The notes beneath the pieces were generated by a model, which saw only the letters and a program-made list of their open reading frames with translations, was not told where the DNA came from and did not search any database. A stretch of DNA of 62,574 bases from Oscillatoria salina IIICB1 (lineage in GTDB: Bacteria > Cyanobacteriota > Cyanobacteriia > Cyanobacteriales > SIO1D9), in NCBI RefSeq assembly GCF_020144665.1, contig NZ_JAAHBQ010000027.1:1-62574 (forward strand). The letters are read 5' to 3'. This document shows, piece after piece, positions 29,104 to 37,695 of this stretch. Positions within the stretch are counted from its first letter, which is position 1. Every line of letters starts with the position of its first letter. The position numbers and the translations under genes were made by a program.

Positions 29104-29727
29104 TTAATTATTCGAGCTAGTTTCGCGATCGCCCGAACGTGGATAGGGCGCATCAACAAATCCTAACTCAAATAATTGCTGGTAAGCTTTTTTCCCTTGG
29201 TCTGTCGTCGGACTTTGCGATCGCACAATTTGAATTAACAAAGGTACAGCTAATTCTGGTTGACTTTGCGCCCGGTGTACTAAAGCTAGTTGATAAGTGG
29301 CTTCGTCGCGTTTTAAAGCTGTTTCTAGTGCTTGCTGCCTTAATCTTTCCGAAATCCGATTATCTATCCCAGAAAAGCTACTTGATAACTGCTGGTAAAA
29401 ATTAGACAATTGATTGAAAATTTGGCGAGCTTCTTGATATTTTCTCGCTGCCAAGGCATAATTTTGTCCCGCTACGGCTCGATCTCCTTCTGTCATTAAT
29501 CTTTCCCCACCCTGGAAGCTGAGAAGGCTATCCGCTTGCGTTAGGGGACGAAGATTATTCGGATCGCTCAAATCTTCTTGCTGTATTTGTTGCGTACCTC
29601 CTTCTGGCAAGGCGGGAACGGGTACTTCTTGAGCTTGAGCGCTTAAACTTATTACAGTGGCAACCGATAAGCTGAAGCCAGATAAACAAGCTATACCGAG
29701 ATTGCGAAAGTTAGACAGAATTAGCAT
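29104..29727 (-). CDS. exported protein with TPR-like helices, unknown function
   Basis: Starting at the ATG at 29727, the 207-residue product has a typical signal peptide, with a hydrophobic core and cleavage near SLSAQAQE. A Pro-rich stretch and helical repeat-like segments follow (GDRAVAGQNYALAARKYQEARQIF; AVPLLIQIVRSQSP), which resemble tetratricopeptide helices. An ATG 63 bases upstream is possible, but it would bury the signal peptide. It probably acts in the periplasm or lumen. It is divergent from the subtilase gene. Confidence 0.65.
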   Translation of the reverse strand: MLILSNFRNLGIACLSGFSLSVATVISLSAQAQEVPVPALPEGGTQQIQQEDLSDPNNLRPLTQADSLLSFQGGERLMTEGDRAVAGQNYALAARKYQEARQIFNQLSNFYQQLSSSFSGIDNRISERLRQQALETALKRDEATYQLALVHRAQSQPELAVPLLIQIVRSQSPTTDQGKKAYQQLFELGFVDAPYPRSGDRETSSNN

Positions 29728-29796
29728 TGAATAATTCTCTGGGGGAACGTTGCTGAACACAACCGATCTAAACTTCAGGTATCTTAGCATTTGTTA

Positions 29797-29850
29797 TTTG
29801 TTATTGTTTAATTGTCAGTTGGCAATTGTTAGTTGTCAGTTGTCAGGATG
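29797..29850. repeat. TTGTCAGTTG-type short repeats before the subtilase
   Basis: AATTGTCAGTTGGCAATTG is followed by TTAGTTGTCAGTTGTCAGG, overlapping 7-10-base units of the same AGTTGTCAG type as in other gaps of the window. They lie between divergent starts, just upstream of the subtilase ribosome site. Confidence 0.55.
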
Positions 29851-29870
29851 AGAGAGGAGGAAATAATTCG

Positions 29871-31949
29871 ATGACGCAACTACCAGGATCGGGTGTTCCC
29901 GAAGCAAGTGTCGGCATAATTTTACAAAGGGGAGGAGAGGAATTAGCACTCTCGAAAGTTAGCGATCGCTTTACTTTATCTCTTCAGCCGTCGGATGGGG
30001 AATTTCCTCCTCAAATTGCTAATTTACCTAACCAGCAAATTCCTCGGACTAATCTCTTTGTTGTCAGTGTCGCCCCAGCAGAATTAGAAGCCACAATGCA
30101 GACAGCCAGAGAGTTAGAAAATGTCGCTTTTGCCAGTCATGTTTATCAATTAGCGAACAATGCTGATGCGAGAGTTTACCTAACTAACGAAATTACCATT
30201 CAATTTACACCAGATTTAGACGAAGAAACGAAAACCAATCTCGCTACTGAATTTGGTTTGCAACAGGTAAAACCAATAACTGGTATTGATAACGCTTTCG
30301 TCTATCAACTCACCCCAGCAGCTTCCGAAAATCCTCTGAAAATTGCTAATCGCTTAGTCGGAAAACCAGGAATCCTCGTTGCCGAAGCTAATATCATTTT
30401 GCATCGAGAATCATTTTACCGTCCTCTGGATAACTTCTATCCCGAACAATGGTATCTTCACCACGAAGGCGGCTATCTTTTAGACATTAATTCTCACATC
30501 GATGCCGAAAAAGCTTGGGAAATTACTCGCGGCGTGCGATCGATAGTTGTTGCTGTCACCGACGATGCTTTTGATATCGATCATCCTGACTTTCAAGGAG
30601 AAGGGAAAATCGTTGCACCGAGAGACTTTCAAGGACAAGATTTTTTACCTTTACCCGAAACCGACGATGAAAGTCACGGCACTGCTTGCGCTGGAGTCGC
30701 TGTTGCCGAAGAAAATGGTACAGGAGTTGTCGGAGTCGCCCCTGGCTGTGCTTTAATGCCCTTACGCACCACAGGTTTTCTCGATGACGAATCAATCGAA
30801 GACTTGTTTAATTGGGCGGTAGAAAAGGGTGCTAGCGTCATTTCTTGTAGTTGGGGGGCGGCAGCAGTACATTTTCCCCTTTCCCTGCGACAAAGTGCCG
30901 CGATCGCCAATGCTGCCACTAAAGGAAGAAACGGTAAAGGTTGCATCATCGTTTTTGCTGCGGGGAACGCCAATCGTCCCACCAACGGCACAATTTACGA
31001 GCGTGGCTGGGTGCAAAACGTCGTAAACGGTCCCACCCAATGGTTAAGTGGATTTGCCGTTCATCCCGACGTTATTACCGTTTCTGCGTCCACCAGTTTG
31101 AGCAAAAAATCTGCCTATAGCAACTGGGGAACCAATATTTCTGTCTGCGCCCCTAGTAACAATGCACCACCAGGAACTTGGTTTCCCGAAACAGGTTACA
31201 TTTTCACTGCCCCAGAAATTAGAGGATATTTGCCGGGACGAGGTATTTTGACCACCGATTTATTAGGACAATTAGGCTATGCTGCTGGTGACTTTACTCG
31301 CGACTTTGGCGGCACTTCTAGTGCTACTCCCGTCGTCGCTGGCTTAGCAGCTTTAGTGCTTTCTGTCAACCCCGATCTTACCGCTCAAGAAGTTAAATTA
31401 ATTCTCCAACAAACCGCCGATAAAATTGTTGACCAAGATACCGATCCGCAGTTAGGCTTGCGCTTAGGTACTTACGACAAAAACGGTCACTCGCAATGGT
31501 TTGGCTACGGTAAAGTTAATGCTTTCAAAGCCGTGCAAGCCGCCAAAGAGAAAACTCGCCTCACTCAAACAGTTACTCGGCGAATACGCGATCGCAACAA
31601 CACCAGTTTAGCAATTCCTGACAACAATCTTCAAGGAGTTACTAGCACAATTCGGATTACCGAAAAAGCCCTCCTGCGCGAAATTCAAGTTAATGTCGAT
31701 ATTGAACATGAATTTTTAGGAGACATTACAATTACTTTGCTTGCTCCTAGTGGTGAGAAAATCTTACTCCAAAATCGTACTTTAGGCGCACAAACCAAGT
31801 TAAAAGCTACATATTTTCTCGAAACTGCACCAGCCCTGAAACAAGTCTTAAATAAATCCGCAGCCGGAAATTGGCGTTTAAAAGTTGTCGATTTTTCCCC
31901 TGAAGATACAGGAAAAATAAAAAGTTGGGAGTTAAGATTAGGCTTTTAA
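29871..31949 (+). CDS. subtilisin-like serine protease (S8) with C-terminal P domain
   Basis: The 692-residue product has an N-terminal region of about 200 residues that may act as a propeptide. The S8 catalytic domain has D231 in VAVTDDAFD, H269 in SHGTACAG, oxyanion N366 in FAAGN and nucleophile S483 in GGTSSATP. A proprotein-convertase P domain follows (about 570-692). All catalytic residues are intact. No signal peptide is visible at this start, so it may be cytosolic or exported by another route. AGGAGG lies 10 bases before the ATG at 29871, which decides the start over a TTG 45 bases upstream. Confidence 0.9.
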   Translation: MTQLPGSGVPEASVGIILQRGGEELALSKVSDRFTLSLQPSDGEFPPQIANLPNQQIPRTNLFVVSVAPAELEATMQTARELENVAFASHVYQLANNADARVYLTNEITIQFTPDLDEETKTNLATEFGLQQVKPITGIDNAFVYQLTPAASENPLKIANRLVGKPGILVAEANIILHRESFYRPLDNFYPEQWYLHHEGGYLLDINSHIDAEKAWEITRGVRSIVVAVTDDAFDIDHPDFQGEGKIVAPRDFQGQDFLPLPETDDESHGTACAGVAVAEENGTGVVGVAPGCALMPLRTTGFLDDESIEDLFNWAVEKGASVISCSWGAAAVHFPLSLRQSAAIANAATKGRNGKGCIIVFAAGNANRPTNGTIYERGWVQNVVNGPTQWLSGFAVHPDVITVSASTSLSKKSAYSNWGTNISVCAPSNNAPPGTWFPETGYIFTAPEIRGYLPGRGILTTDLLGQLGYAAGDFTRDFGGTSSATPVVAGLAALVLSVNPDLTAQEVKLILQQTADKIVDQDTDPQLGLRLGTYDKNGHSQWFGYGKVNAFKAVQAAKEKTRLTQTVTRRIRDRNNTSLAIPDNNLQGVTSTIRITEKALLREIQVNVDIEHEFLGDITITLLAPSGEKILLQNRTLGAQTKLKATYFLETAPALKQVLNKSAAGNWRLKVVDFSPEDTGKIKSWELRLGF

Positions 31950-31954
31950 TTTCC

Positions 31955-31983
31955 TAGAGACGTTATCTTCGGCAACGTCTCTA
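31955..31983 (+). terminator. intrinsic terminator after the subtilase
   Basis: TAGAGACGTT (31955-31964) and AACGTCTCTA (31974-31983) form a perfect 10-bp stem with a 9-base loop, followed by TAATTTT. It lies 5 bases past the stop codon and shares the dispersed AGAGACGTT palindrome. Confidence 0.8.
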
Positions 31984-32319
31984 TAATTTTCCCATTTGCA
32001 AATCCCCAAACAGCTAGTTTATTCACAGGAAATTATTTGACATAAAATGGCAAACAAAATACTACAATTGTTATGTGGAGACGTTGCCTAGTCTACCACA
32101 TCCCTACAAGGTGATAATTGCTAGCAGACAGTTCGTTTTTTTATCTTTCTGAACAAGACAATCTCCTAATTTCAAGAAGCAAGTAAAATTCTCTAAAATC
32201 ATCTCTATTTAGAGAAAGTTTTAAAGAAAGATTAAGCTCAACTATTAGCTAATAATTGATATCTAAGAATTCCCAATACCCAATCCCTAATCCCCAATCC
32301 CCAATCCCCAATCCCCATT
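31984..32319. other. intergenic region ending in heptamer repeats
   Basis: This AT-rich gap contains another GAGACGTTGCC fragment near 32075-32086, and nothing else I recognise until the CCCCAAT-type repeats from 32271. No small gene or riboswitch is seen. Confidence 0.5.
32271..32319 (+). repeat. CCCCAAT heptamer array abutting a start codon
   Basis: Seven-base units (variants CCCAATA and CCCTAAT, then CCCCAAT at 32292-32298, 32299-32305 and 32306-32312, and CCCCATT at 32313-32319) run up to the base before the ATG at 32320. They leave no room for a Shine-Dalgarno sequence. This is a short tandemly repeated repetitive (STRR) sequence of the cyanobacterial type. Confidence 0.85.
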
Positions 32320-32961
32320 ATGACTTACCCTACAGCACCTTGGCAACTCAAAGGCTACGCTTTAGCTAATTTACAACTAATAGATGTAGCCAAAGCACGT
32401 CCCCTAATTCCCGATAATTTTGAGATCATTTCCATTTTACCAGGAAAAACTCTCAGTGGGGTTTATATTTCTAATTATAGTGGCGATTCCAGCTTAAAAT
32501 ACAGCGAGTTAATTGTCATTGCAGGAATAGTTAATTACGCTAACAAACTTGGCGGCTGGGTGTCCCATATTTATGTAGATAATCCTGATTCCGTAGCCGG
32601 AGGAAGAGAAATTTGGGGATTACCAAAAGAAATAGCAGAATTTAGTTGGGAAACAGGAAACAAGTACGAAAAACAAGTTTCGATTACTCAAGGAAGTCGC
32701 CAATTATGCACATTGAAATACAATTTTCAAGGGTTGACTGTACCTGTGTGGTTTCCTTTTCCTAGTTTCGGGAGATTAAACGAGAAAATTCTGTTATTCC
32801 TGGGGAATTGTCAAACGCAAATTGGTTTAATAGAAAGTCAATTACAAATCCCTACTGAAAGTCCTTTTTCGAGTTTAGAATTAACAGAAAAAGGCTTAAG
32901 CTTTTCCTGCGAAAAACTTAACTTAAACGTCGATGCACCAGAAATTGTCGGCAGAGTTTAA
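32320..32961 (+). CDS. acetoacetate decarboxylase-like protein
   Basis: The 213-residue product has the acetoacetate-decarboxylase-superfamily pattern NKLGGWVSHIYVDNP followed by GGREIWGLPKEIAEF, with K103 in the position of the Schiff-base lysine. Members do varied chemistry (decarboxylation, aldol or dehydratase reactions). The true substrate here is unknown, and related proteins in cyanobacteria are mostly uncharacterised. It begins with ATG immediately after a heptamer repeat array and has no Shine-Dalgarno sequence. It may be the start of a small accessory patch with the Uma2 and toxin-antitoxin genes. Confidence 0.8.
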   Translation: MTYPTAPWQLKGYALANLQLIDVAKARPLIPDNFEIISILPGKTLSGVYISNYSGDSSLKYSELIVIAGIVNYANKLGGWVSHIYVDNPDSVAGGREIWGLPKEIAEFSWETGNKYEKQVSITQGSRQLCTLKYNFQGLTVPVWFPFPSFGRLNEKILLFLGNCQTQIGLIESQLQIPTESPFSSLELTEKGLSFSCEKLNLNVDAPEIVGRV

Positions 32962-33030
32962 GAGACAGAAAAACTATCTTACATAACTTTTTTGGCTATA
33001 ATTTTAATAGGATTATAATCTGTGTCGCCA

Positions 33031-33258
33031 ATGTCAACAGTCAAAGCCAAAAAATTCACCATCACTGAATACCATCGTCTCGCTGAAATAGGATTTTTGA
33101 GAGAAGACGAACGAGTAGAATTAATCAGAGGAGAAATTATTCAAATGACAACAGTCAAAACCAAAAAATTCACCATCACTGAATACCATCGTCTCGCTGA
33201 AATAGGATTTTTCAGAGAAGACGAACGAGTAGAATTAATCAGGGGAGAAATTATTGAA
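33031..33258 (+). repeat. 114-bp direct tandem duplication
   Basis: Copy 1 spans 33031-33144 and copy 2 spans 33145-33258. They differ at only about six bases, mostly at third positions or in conservative changes. Each copy encodes a 38-residue unit from MSTVK/MTTVK to RGEIIQ/RGEIIE. The duplication is in frame. Confidence 0.9.
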
Positions 33259-33729
33259 ATGTCACCAAAAGGTACAGCCCATTCAGTATGCGAAACTCGT
33301 TTAGAAAGAGAGTTATATAAATTACTAGGTGAAAAAGCTACACTACGAGGTCAACAATCAATTATTATTCCTAACAATAGCGAACCAGAACCAGATCGAG
33401 TTATTGCCAAAAATAGTCCTGACGATTACCTTTCTCATCATCCGGAACCCGATGATATATTATTAGTAATTGAAGTTGCAGATTCCACCTTAAATTATGA
33501 CCGAACGACAAAATTAACGCTTTATGCTGAAGCGGTAATTTCTAATTACTGGATTTTCAACCTAGTCGCAAACAACCTAGAAACTTACCAAGAAACCTAT
33601 CAAGACGAACAAGGTAACTACGGTTATCGAATGAAGCGCATTTATCTAGCTAACGAAGGTGTGATTTTACCAAATTTTCCAGAGTTATCCTTAAACTTAG
33701 CCAAAGTTTTCCCACCAGTAAATAACTAA
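33031..33729 (+). CDS. Uma2-family protein with duplicated N-terminal segment
   Basis: The 232-residue product belongs to the Uma2 (DUF820) nuclease-like family. It has GEIIEMSPKGTAHS, then SEPEPDRVI, and DDILLVIEVADST followed by K in TTKLTLYAEA, which are the PD-(D/E)XK-type positions. The first 38 residues are repeated almost exactly as residues 39-76. The second ATG at 33145 has AGAGGAGA 10 bases upstream. Starting there gives a 194-residue protein of normal family length, so the first copy may be an added N-terminal extension or largely untranslated. A GTG nine bases before 33031 is also in frame. The function is unknown. Confidence 0.8.
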   Translation: MSTVKAKKFTITEYHRLAEIGFLREDERVELIRGEIIQMTTVKTKKFTITEYHRLAEIGFFREDERVELIRGEIIEMSPKGTAHSVCETRLERELYKLLGEKATLRGQQSIIIPNNSEPEPDRVIAKNSPDDYLSHHPEPDDILLVIEVADSTLNYDRTTKLTLYAEAVISNYWIFNLVANNLETYQETYQDEQGNYGYRMKRIYLANEGVILPNFPELSLNLAKVFPPVNN

Positions 33730-33829
33730 GAGAAAAACTACTTATGGTTGTGGCTTGGCGATGCGATCGCTATTTCGCAAATATTCTATAATAGAAAATA
33801 ACCAAAGATAACCTTGTTGAATAAATTGT

Positions 33830-34108
33830 ATGAAAGCAGCTAAAATTCAAGCAAAAATAGACACAAACGGTCATTTAATCGCCAGCGAACCAGTAAATTT
33901 ACCTCCAGGTGAAGTAGAAGTGATAATCTTAGAGAAAACCGAGACAAAATCCGATGTAGAGGAGTTACAGTCAATTACCGATCAACCTCATTTTCAAACT
34001 AAAGTAAAAGCATTTCAAGATTTGCGGAAAAACTGGCAACCAACTCCTCCTGATTTTGATCCAGAAGCAGCTAGATGGGAAGCGATGAAGGAGAAATACA
34101 ACCTTTGA
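33830..34108 (+). CDS. putative antitoxin of a type II toxin-antitoxin pair
   Basis: The 92-residue product starts KAAKIQAKIDTNGHLIASEPVNLPPGEVEVIIL, a beta-rich segment typical of AbrB-like or DUF2281-like antitoxins in cyanobacteria. It ends in an acidic/aromatic tail, PDFDPEAARWEAMKEKY, that could wrap the toxin. The gene overlaps the PIN-domain gene by four bases. A TATAAT box at 33787-33792 lies about 37 bases upstream. The antitoxin role is inferred from the overlap and from the neighbour. Confidence 0.72.
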   Translation: MKAAKIQAKIDTNGHLIASEPVNLPPGEVEVIILEKTETKSDVEELQSITDQPHFQTKVKAFQDLRKNWQPTPPDFDPEAARWEAMKEKYNL

Positions 34109-34515
34109 AAGTTTTAATAGACACTAACATTATTGTTGATGTTGCTTTACAGCGAGAACCTTTTCGCGCCGAAAGCGATCGCGTGTTACAGTTGGCTGAA
34201 GAAAAACAATTTACCGGATATATTTCTGCATCAACTTTTAGCGATTTATACTACATTATTCGTCGCGTTCAAGGTAGAGAGTGGACATTAAGATATTTAC
34301 AAACTTTGGCTAGCTTCTGTCAAGTAGCTACTGTTGATGAAACAGTAATTACAATAGCGCTTACTGCGAACTTACCAGACTTTGAAGATGCTATTCAATA
34401 TGGTGCAGCAACAGTTAACGAATTAGAAGCAATTGTCACTCGCAACCCCCAAGATTACCCCAATTCAACAATTAACATTTTCACCCCTGGACAGTTAATA
34501 GAAAATTATCCTTAA
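34105..34515 (+). CDS. PIN-domain toxin (VapC-like)
   Basis: The 136-residue product begins MKVLIDTNIIVDVAL. It has acidic active-site candidates in LIDTN, VDETV and PDFEDAIQYGAA, the usual PIN ribonuclease arrangement. The preferred start is the TTG at 34105, overlapping the antitoxin stop as TTGA, with AAGGAG 11 bases upstream and the family N-terminus. An ATG 30 bases upstream would add ten non-conserved residues. VapC-type toxins cleave tRNA or rRNA when freed from the antitoxin. Confidence 0.82.
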   Translation: MKVLIDTNIIVDVALQREPFRAESDRVLQLAEEKQFTGYISASTFSDLYYIIRRVQGREWTLRYLQTLASFCQVATVDETVITIALTANLPDFEDAIQYGAATVNELEAIVTRNPQDYPNSTINIFTPGQLIENYP

Positions 34516-34748
34516 CAACTAGCTTTTGCGCGCCTTCTTTGCGACTTTGCGACTTTGCGAGAAAAAAATATCACTTAAAGAACAAATACCACTAACAACT
34601 AACATTTTGCGCGCCTTCTTTGCGCCTTAGCGCCTACTCTTCGAGAACGGCTCCGCCGAATGCGAGAAAAAAACATCAATATTAGAAACCAAACCCACAA
34701 ATGCTCTAGACTGAAAAATGATTATTAACTCCAGAGGCTAAAATCAGA
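34516..34748. repeat. intergenic GCGCGCCTTCTTTGCG repeats and 22-bp GAGAACGGCTCC element
   Basis: Two blocks of GCGCGCCTTCTTTGCG occur here, the first followed by repeated ACTTTGCG units. The 22-bp element GAGAACGGCTCCGCCGAATG plus CG lies at 34643-34664, and an identical copy lies at 61874-61895. I see no gene, and a proS promoter is not identifiable. Confidence 0.7.
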
Positions 34749-36557
34749 ATGCGCTTATCTCAAATGCTTTTCGTTACCTTGCGCGAAGATCCCGCAGAAG
34801 CAGAAATTCCTAGTCATAAACTATTGCTGCGGGCGGGGTATATTCGTCGAATTGGTAGCGGAATTTATGCTTATTTACCCTTGATGTGGCGAGTATTGCA
34901 AAAAGTATCTCAAATTGTGCGCGAAGAAATGAATGCTACGGGGGCGATGGAATGCTTGTTACCGCAACTTCAGCCTTCAGATTTGTGGAAAGAGTCGGGA
35001 CGTTGGGATACTTATACTAAGGCTGAGGGAATTATGTTTGCCTTAAGTGACCGACAAGAGCGAGAATTAGGATTGGGACCGACTCATGAAGAGATAATTA
35101 CTTATATTGCGCGGGATACGATCCGATCTTACCGTCAGTTACCTCTCCATTTGTATCAAATTCAAACGAAGTTTCGCGACGAAATTCGCCCTAGATTTGG
35201 TTTGATGCGGGGACGAGAATTTATTATGAAGGATGGTTACTCGTTTCATGCTGACACTGAAAGCTTGAAAAAAACTTATCAGGATATGAATCAAGCTTAT
35301 AGCAATATGTTTACTCGCTGTGGTTTGGAATTTCGCGCGGTGGAAGCTGATTCTGGTGCGATCGGCGGATCTGGTTCTCAAGAGTTTATGATTCTAGCAG
35401 AGGCGGGTGAAGATGAAGTTCTTTACACGGAAGATGGGAAATATGCGGCTAATGTGGAAAAGGCTGTTTCTCTTCCTCCGGATGCAGAAGTTTCACCGTT
35501 TACGAGTTACGAAAAACGAGAAACTCCAAATACTCCAACGATCGCGTCTTTATGCGAGTTACTTGAATGTTCGCCGACTGTGGTAGTAAAAAATGTACTT
35601 TATGAAGCAGTTTATGACAATGGGATGATGGTTTTGGTGTTAGTTAGTATCCGAGGCGATCGCGATATTAATGAAGTGAAGCTACAAAATGAGTTGGTAA
35701 AATTAGCTCCTCAATATCATGCTAAAACACTTTTGGCACTAAATGTTCCTGACGAAATTGCCCAGAAAAAATGGGCGGCAAAATCATTACCTTTAGGTTA
35801 TATTGCTCCGGATCTTGCTGATGATTATATCAGTCCAAATAAAGAGGTTGCGCCTAAATTTGTCCGCATCATCGATAAAACTGCTGTGGAGTTGAAAAAT
35901 TTTGTTACGGGTGCTAACGAAATAGGTTATCACGTGGTTGGGGCAAATTGGAGTAAAGAATTTCCTTTACCGAATTTGGTAGTAGATATCAGAAAAGCGA
36001 CGATCGGCGATCGCGCTTCTCATGACTCTACCCAAACGTTAAAATCGGCTAGAGGTATCGAAGTTGGACATATTTTCCAACTCGGTAACAAATATTCACA
36101 AGCAATGGGCGCAACTTATACTAATGAAGCTGGGGAAGAAATTCCTTTACAAATGGGCTGTTATGGTGTAGGAGTTTCGCGATTAGCCCAAGCCGCAGTA
36201 GAACAATCTTATGACAAAGATGGCATAATTTGGCCAGTGGCGATCGCGCCTTATCATGTAATTATTGTTGTCCCCAATATTTCTGACGAAAAAGCGATGA
36301 ATGCTGCGGAAAAATTGTACGACGAATTGAATGCAGCCGGGGTAGAAACTTTACTCGACGATCGATCCGAACGAGCCGGGGTAAAATTTAAAGATGCAGA
36401 TTTGATCGGCATCCCCTACCGTATTGTAACCGGACGCAGTCTCAAACAAGGCAAAGTCGAACTTGTCGAACGAGCAACTAAAAATTCTCAGGAAATACCC
36501 CTCGATAAAGTTGTTTCTACGTTGCAGAAAGCAGTTACAGAAGCAGTAACATCTTAA
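34749..36557 (+). CDS. proS: prolyl-tRNA synthetase
   Basis: The 602-residue product is a bacterial-type class II synthetase. Its motifs include [19 protein letters not shown] (motif 2), an internal editing (INS) domain at about 230-390, and the C-terminal anticodon-binding domain ([14 protein letters not shown], then [24 protein letters not shown]). It charges tRNA-Pro in the cytosol. The ATG start gives the usual [20 protein letters not shown]-terminus. A terminator follows 8 bases past the stop. Confidence 0.96.
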   Translation: MRLSQMLFVTLREDPAEAEIPSHKLLLRAGYIRRIGSGIYAYLPLMWRVLQKVSQIVREEMNATGAMECLLPQLQPSDLWKESGRWDTYTKAEGIMFALSDRQERELGLGPTHEEIITYIARDTIRSYRQLPLHLYQIQTKFRDEIRPRFGLMRGREFIMKDGYSFHADTESLKKTYQDMNQAYSNMFTRCGLEFRAVEADSGAIGGSGSQEFMILAEAGEDEVLYTEDGKYAANVEKAVSLPPDAEVSPFTSYEKRETPNTPTIASLCELLECSPTVVVKNVLYEAVYDNGMMVLVLVSIRGDRDINEVKLQNELVKLAPQYHAKTLLALNVPDEIAQKKWAAKSLPLGYIAPDLADDYISPNKEVAPKFVRIIDKTAVELKNFVTGANEIGYHVVGANWSKEFPLPNLVVDIRKATIGDRASHDSTQTLKSARGIEVGHIFQLGNKYSQAMGATYTNEAGEEIPLQMGCYGVGVSRLAQAAVEQSYDKDGIIWPVAIAPYHVIIVVPNISDEKAMNAAEKLYDELNAAGVETLLDDRSERAGVKFKDADLIGIPYRIVTGRSLKQGKVELVERATKNSQEIPLDKVVSTLQKAVTEAVTS

Positions 36558-36564
36558 TTACTAG

Positions 36565-36584
36565 AGACGCGCTTTGTCGCGTCT
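36565..36584 (+). terminator. intrinsic terminator after proS
   Basis: AGACGCG (36565-36571) and CGCGTCT (36578-36584) form a 7-bp GC-rich stem with a 6-base loop, followed by TTAATT. It lies directly after the proS stop. Confidence 0.75.
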
Positions 36585-36625
36585 TTAATTGATTAGTTAT
36601 TCGCTCATTGATGCCATAAAAAATT

Positions 36626-37444
36626 ATGAGTAATTTTCTTGAAGTCGATCGCTATAAACAACAAGTAGCAGCTTATTTCGATTCTCGCACTAATTACGAT
36701 CGAGGTGAGTTTCACCCCCAAATAGCTCATTTGCTGCTCGAATATACGCAAATAACTAAAGGAAAAAAAGTTTTAGATATTGCTACAGGGACGGGTTTAG
36801 TTGCGATCGAAGCAGCCCAATTAGTTGGGTGTCAAGGTGGCGTGATTGGAGTAGATATTTCTCCAGGAATGCTTAAACAGGGTAGAAGCAAAATTGCTCA
36901 ATTAGGACTTAAAAATATTGAACTAATAGAAGCTGATGCAGAAGCTTTAAACTTCTCCCAAAATAGTTTCGAACTTGTGCTTTGTTGTTCGGCTTTACCA
37001 TATTTCACTAATATTCCTAATGCTTTGTATCACTGGTATTCTCTCCTTAAATCTGGTGGAGAAATTGGCTTGTGTGTATTTTCCGAAACGTCTTTTATCG
37101 CAGGAATAGTTTTGCAGAAAGTTGCTAAAAAATATGGTTTAGAACTACCAAATTGGAACGAAATAACTGGTAACGAACAAAAATGTAAGACACTTTTAGC
37201 AGCAGCAGGTTTTCAGGATATTGAAGTAATAACTAAACAAGTTGGGAATTATTTGGCTTGGGAAAATTTAGTAACAAGTTGGTCGAAAATCTTAAAAAAT
37301 CCTTTATATTTTCAATTCCTTAAATTAGACGATCGACAATTAGAAAAATTAAAACAAGATTATTTTAGCGAACTAAAAGCATTGTCAACAAATCAAGGAA
37401 TTTGGAACGATATTACTACTTTTTTGGTTTTCGGTCGGAAGTAG
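36626..37444 (+). CDS. class I SAM-dependent methyltransferase
   Basis: The 272-residue product has motif I VLDIATGTGLVAIEAA at about 49-64, the acidic end of strand 2 in IGVDISPGML, and NSFELVLCCSALPYF (post-motif region). The general form is UbiE/Methyltransf_11-like. The substrate is unknown. It starts with ATG downstream of the proS terminator. The following 250 bases hold no gene. Confidence 0.82.
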   Translation: MSNFLEVDRYKQQVAAYFDSRTNYDRGEFHPQIAHLLLEYTQITKGKKVLDIATGTGLVAIEAAQLVGCQGGVIGVDISPGMLKQGRSKIAQLGLKNIELIEADAEALNFSQNSFELVLCCSALPYFTNIPNALYHWYSLLKSGGEIGLCVFSETSFIAGIVLQKVAKKYGLELPNWNEITGNEQKCKTLLAAAGFQDIEVITKQVGNYLAWENLVTSWSKILKNPLYFQFLKLDDRQLEKLKQDYFSELKALSTNQGIWNDITTFLVFGRK

Positions 37445-37695
37445 AAAAATAGCTTTATGCTTAGATTAATCTAATTTCGTTGTTAAGCTTTATCCCGTAT
37501 CTTGCTCAATTGAACAAAATCAGTTTTTCTTTTGAAAAAGGATGAATAGCACGATCTTGTGAAAAAGTCAAGAAAAAAATCTAGTAGTAGCGATCGCTAA
37601 GATACTCCTTTGCAGTGGTAGATCTCAGCAGTGACGATTAATTCTCGTTAAAGAAACTAGAGACGATCGCCAGAACTGCTGACTATACTGAAAAA

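Noticed and set aside
30547-31040. Several open frames in other phases inside the subtilase gene
   Set aside because: The subtilase frame carries all catalytic motifs; the others are shadows.
32271-32319. Possible CRISPR-like repeats
   Set aside because: Units are 7 bases without spacers; this is a short tandem repeat, and no cas genes are present.
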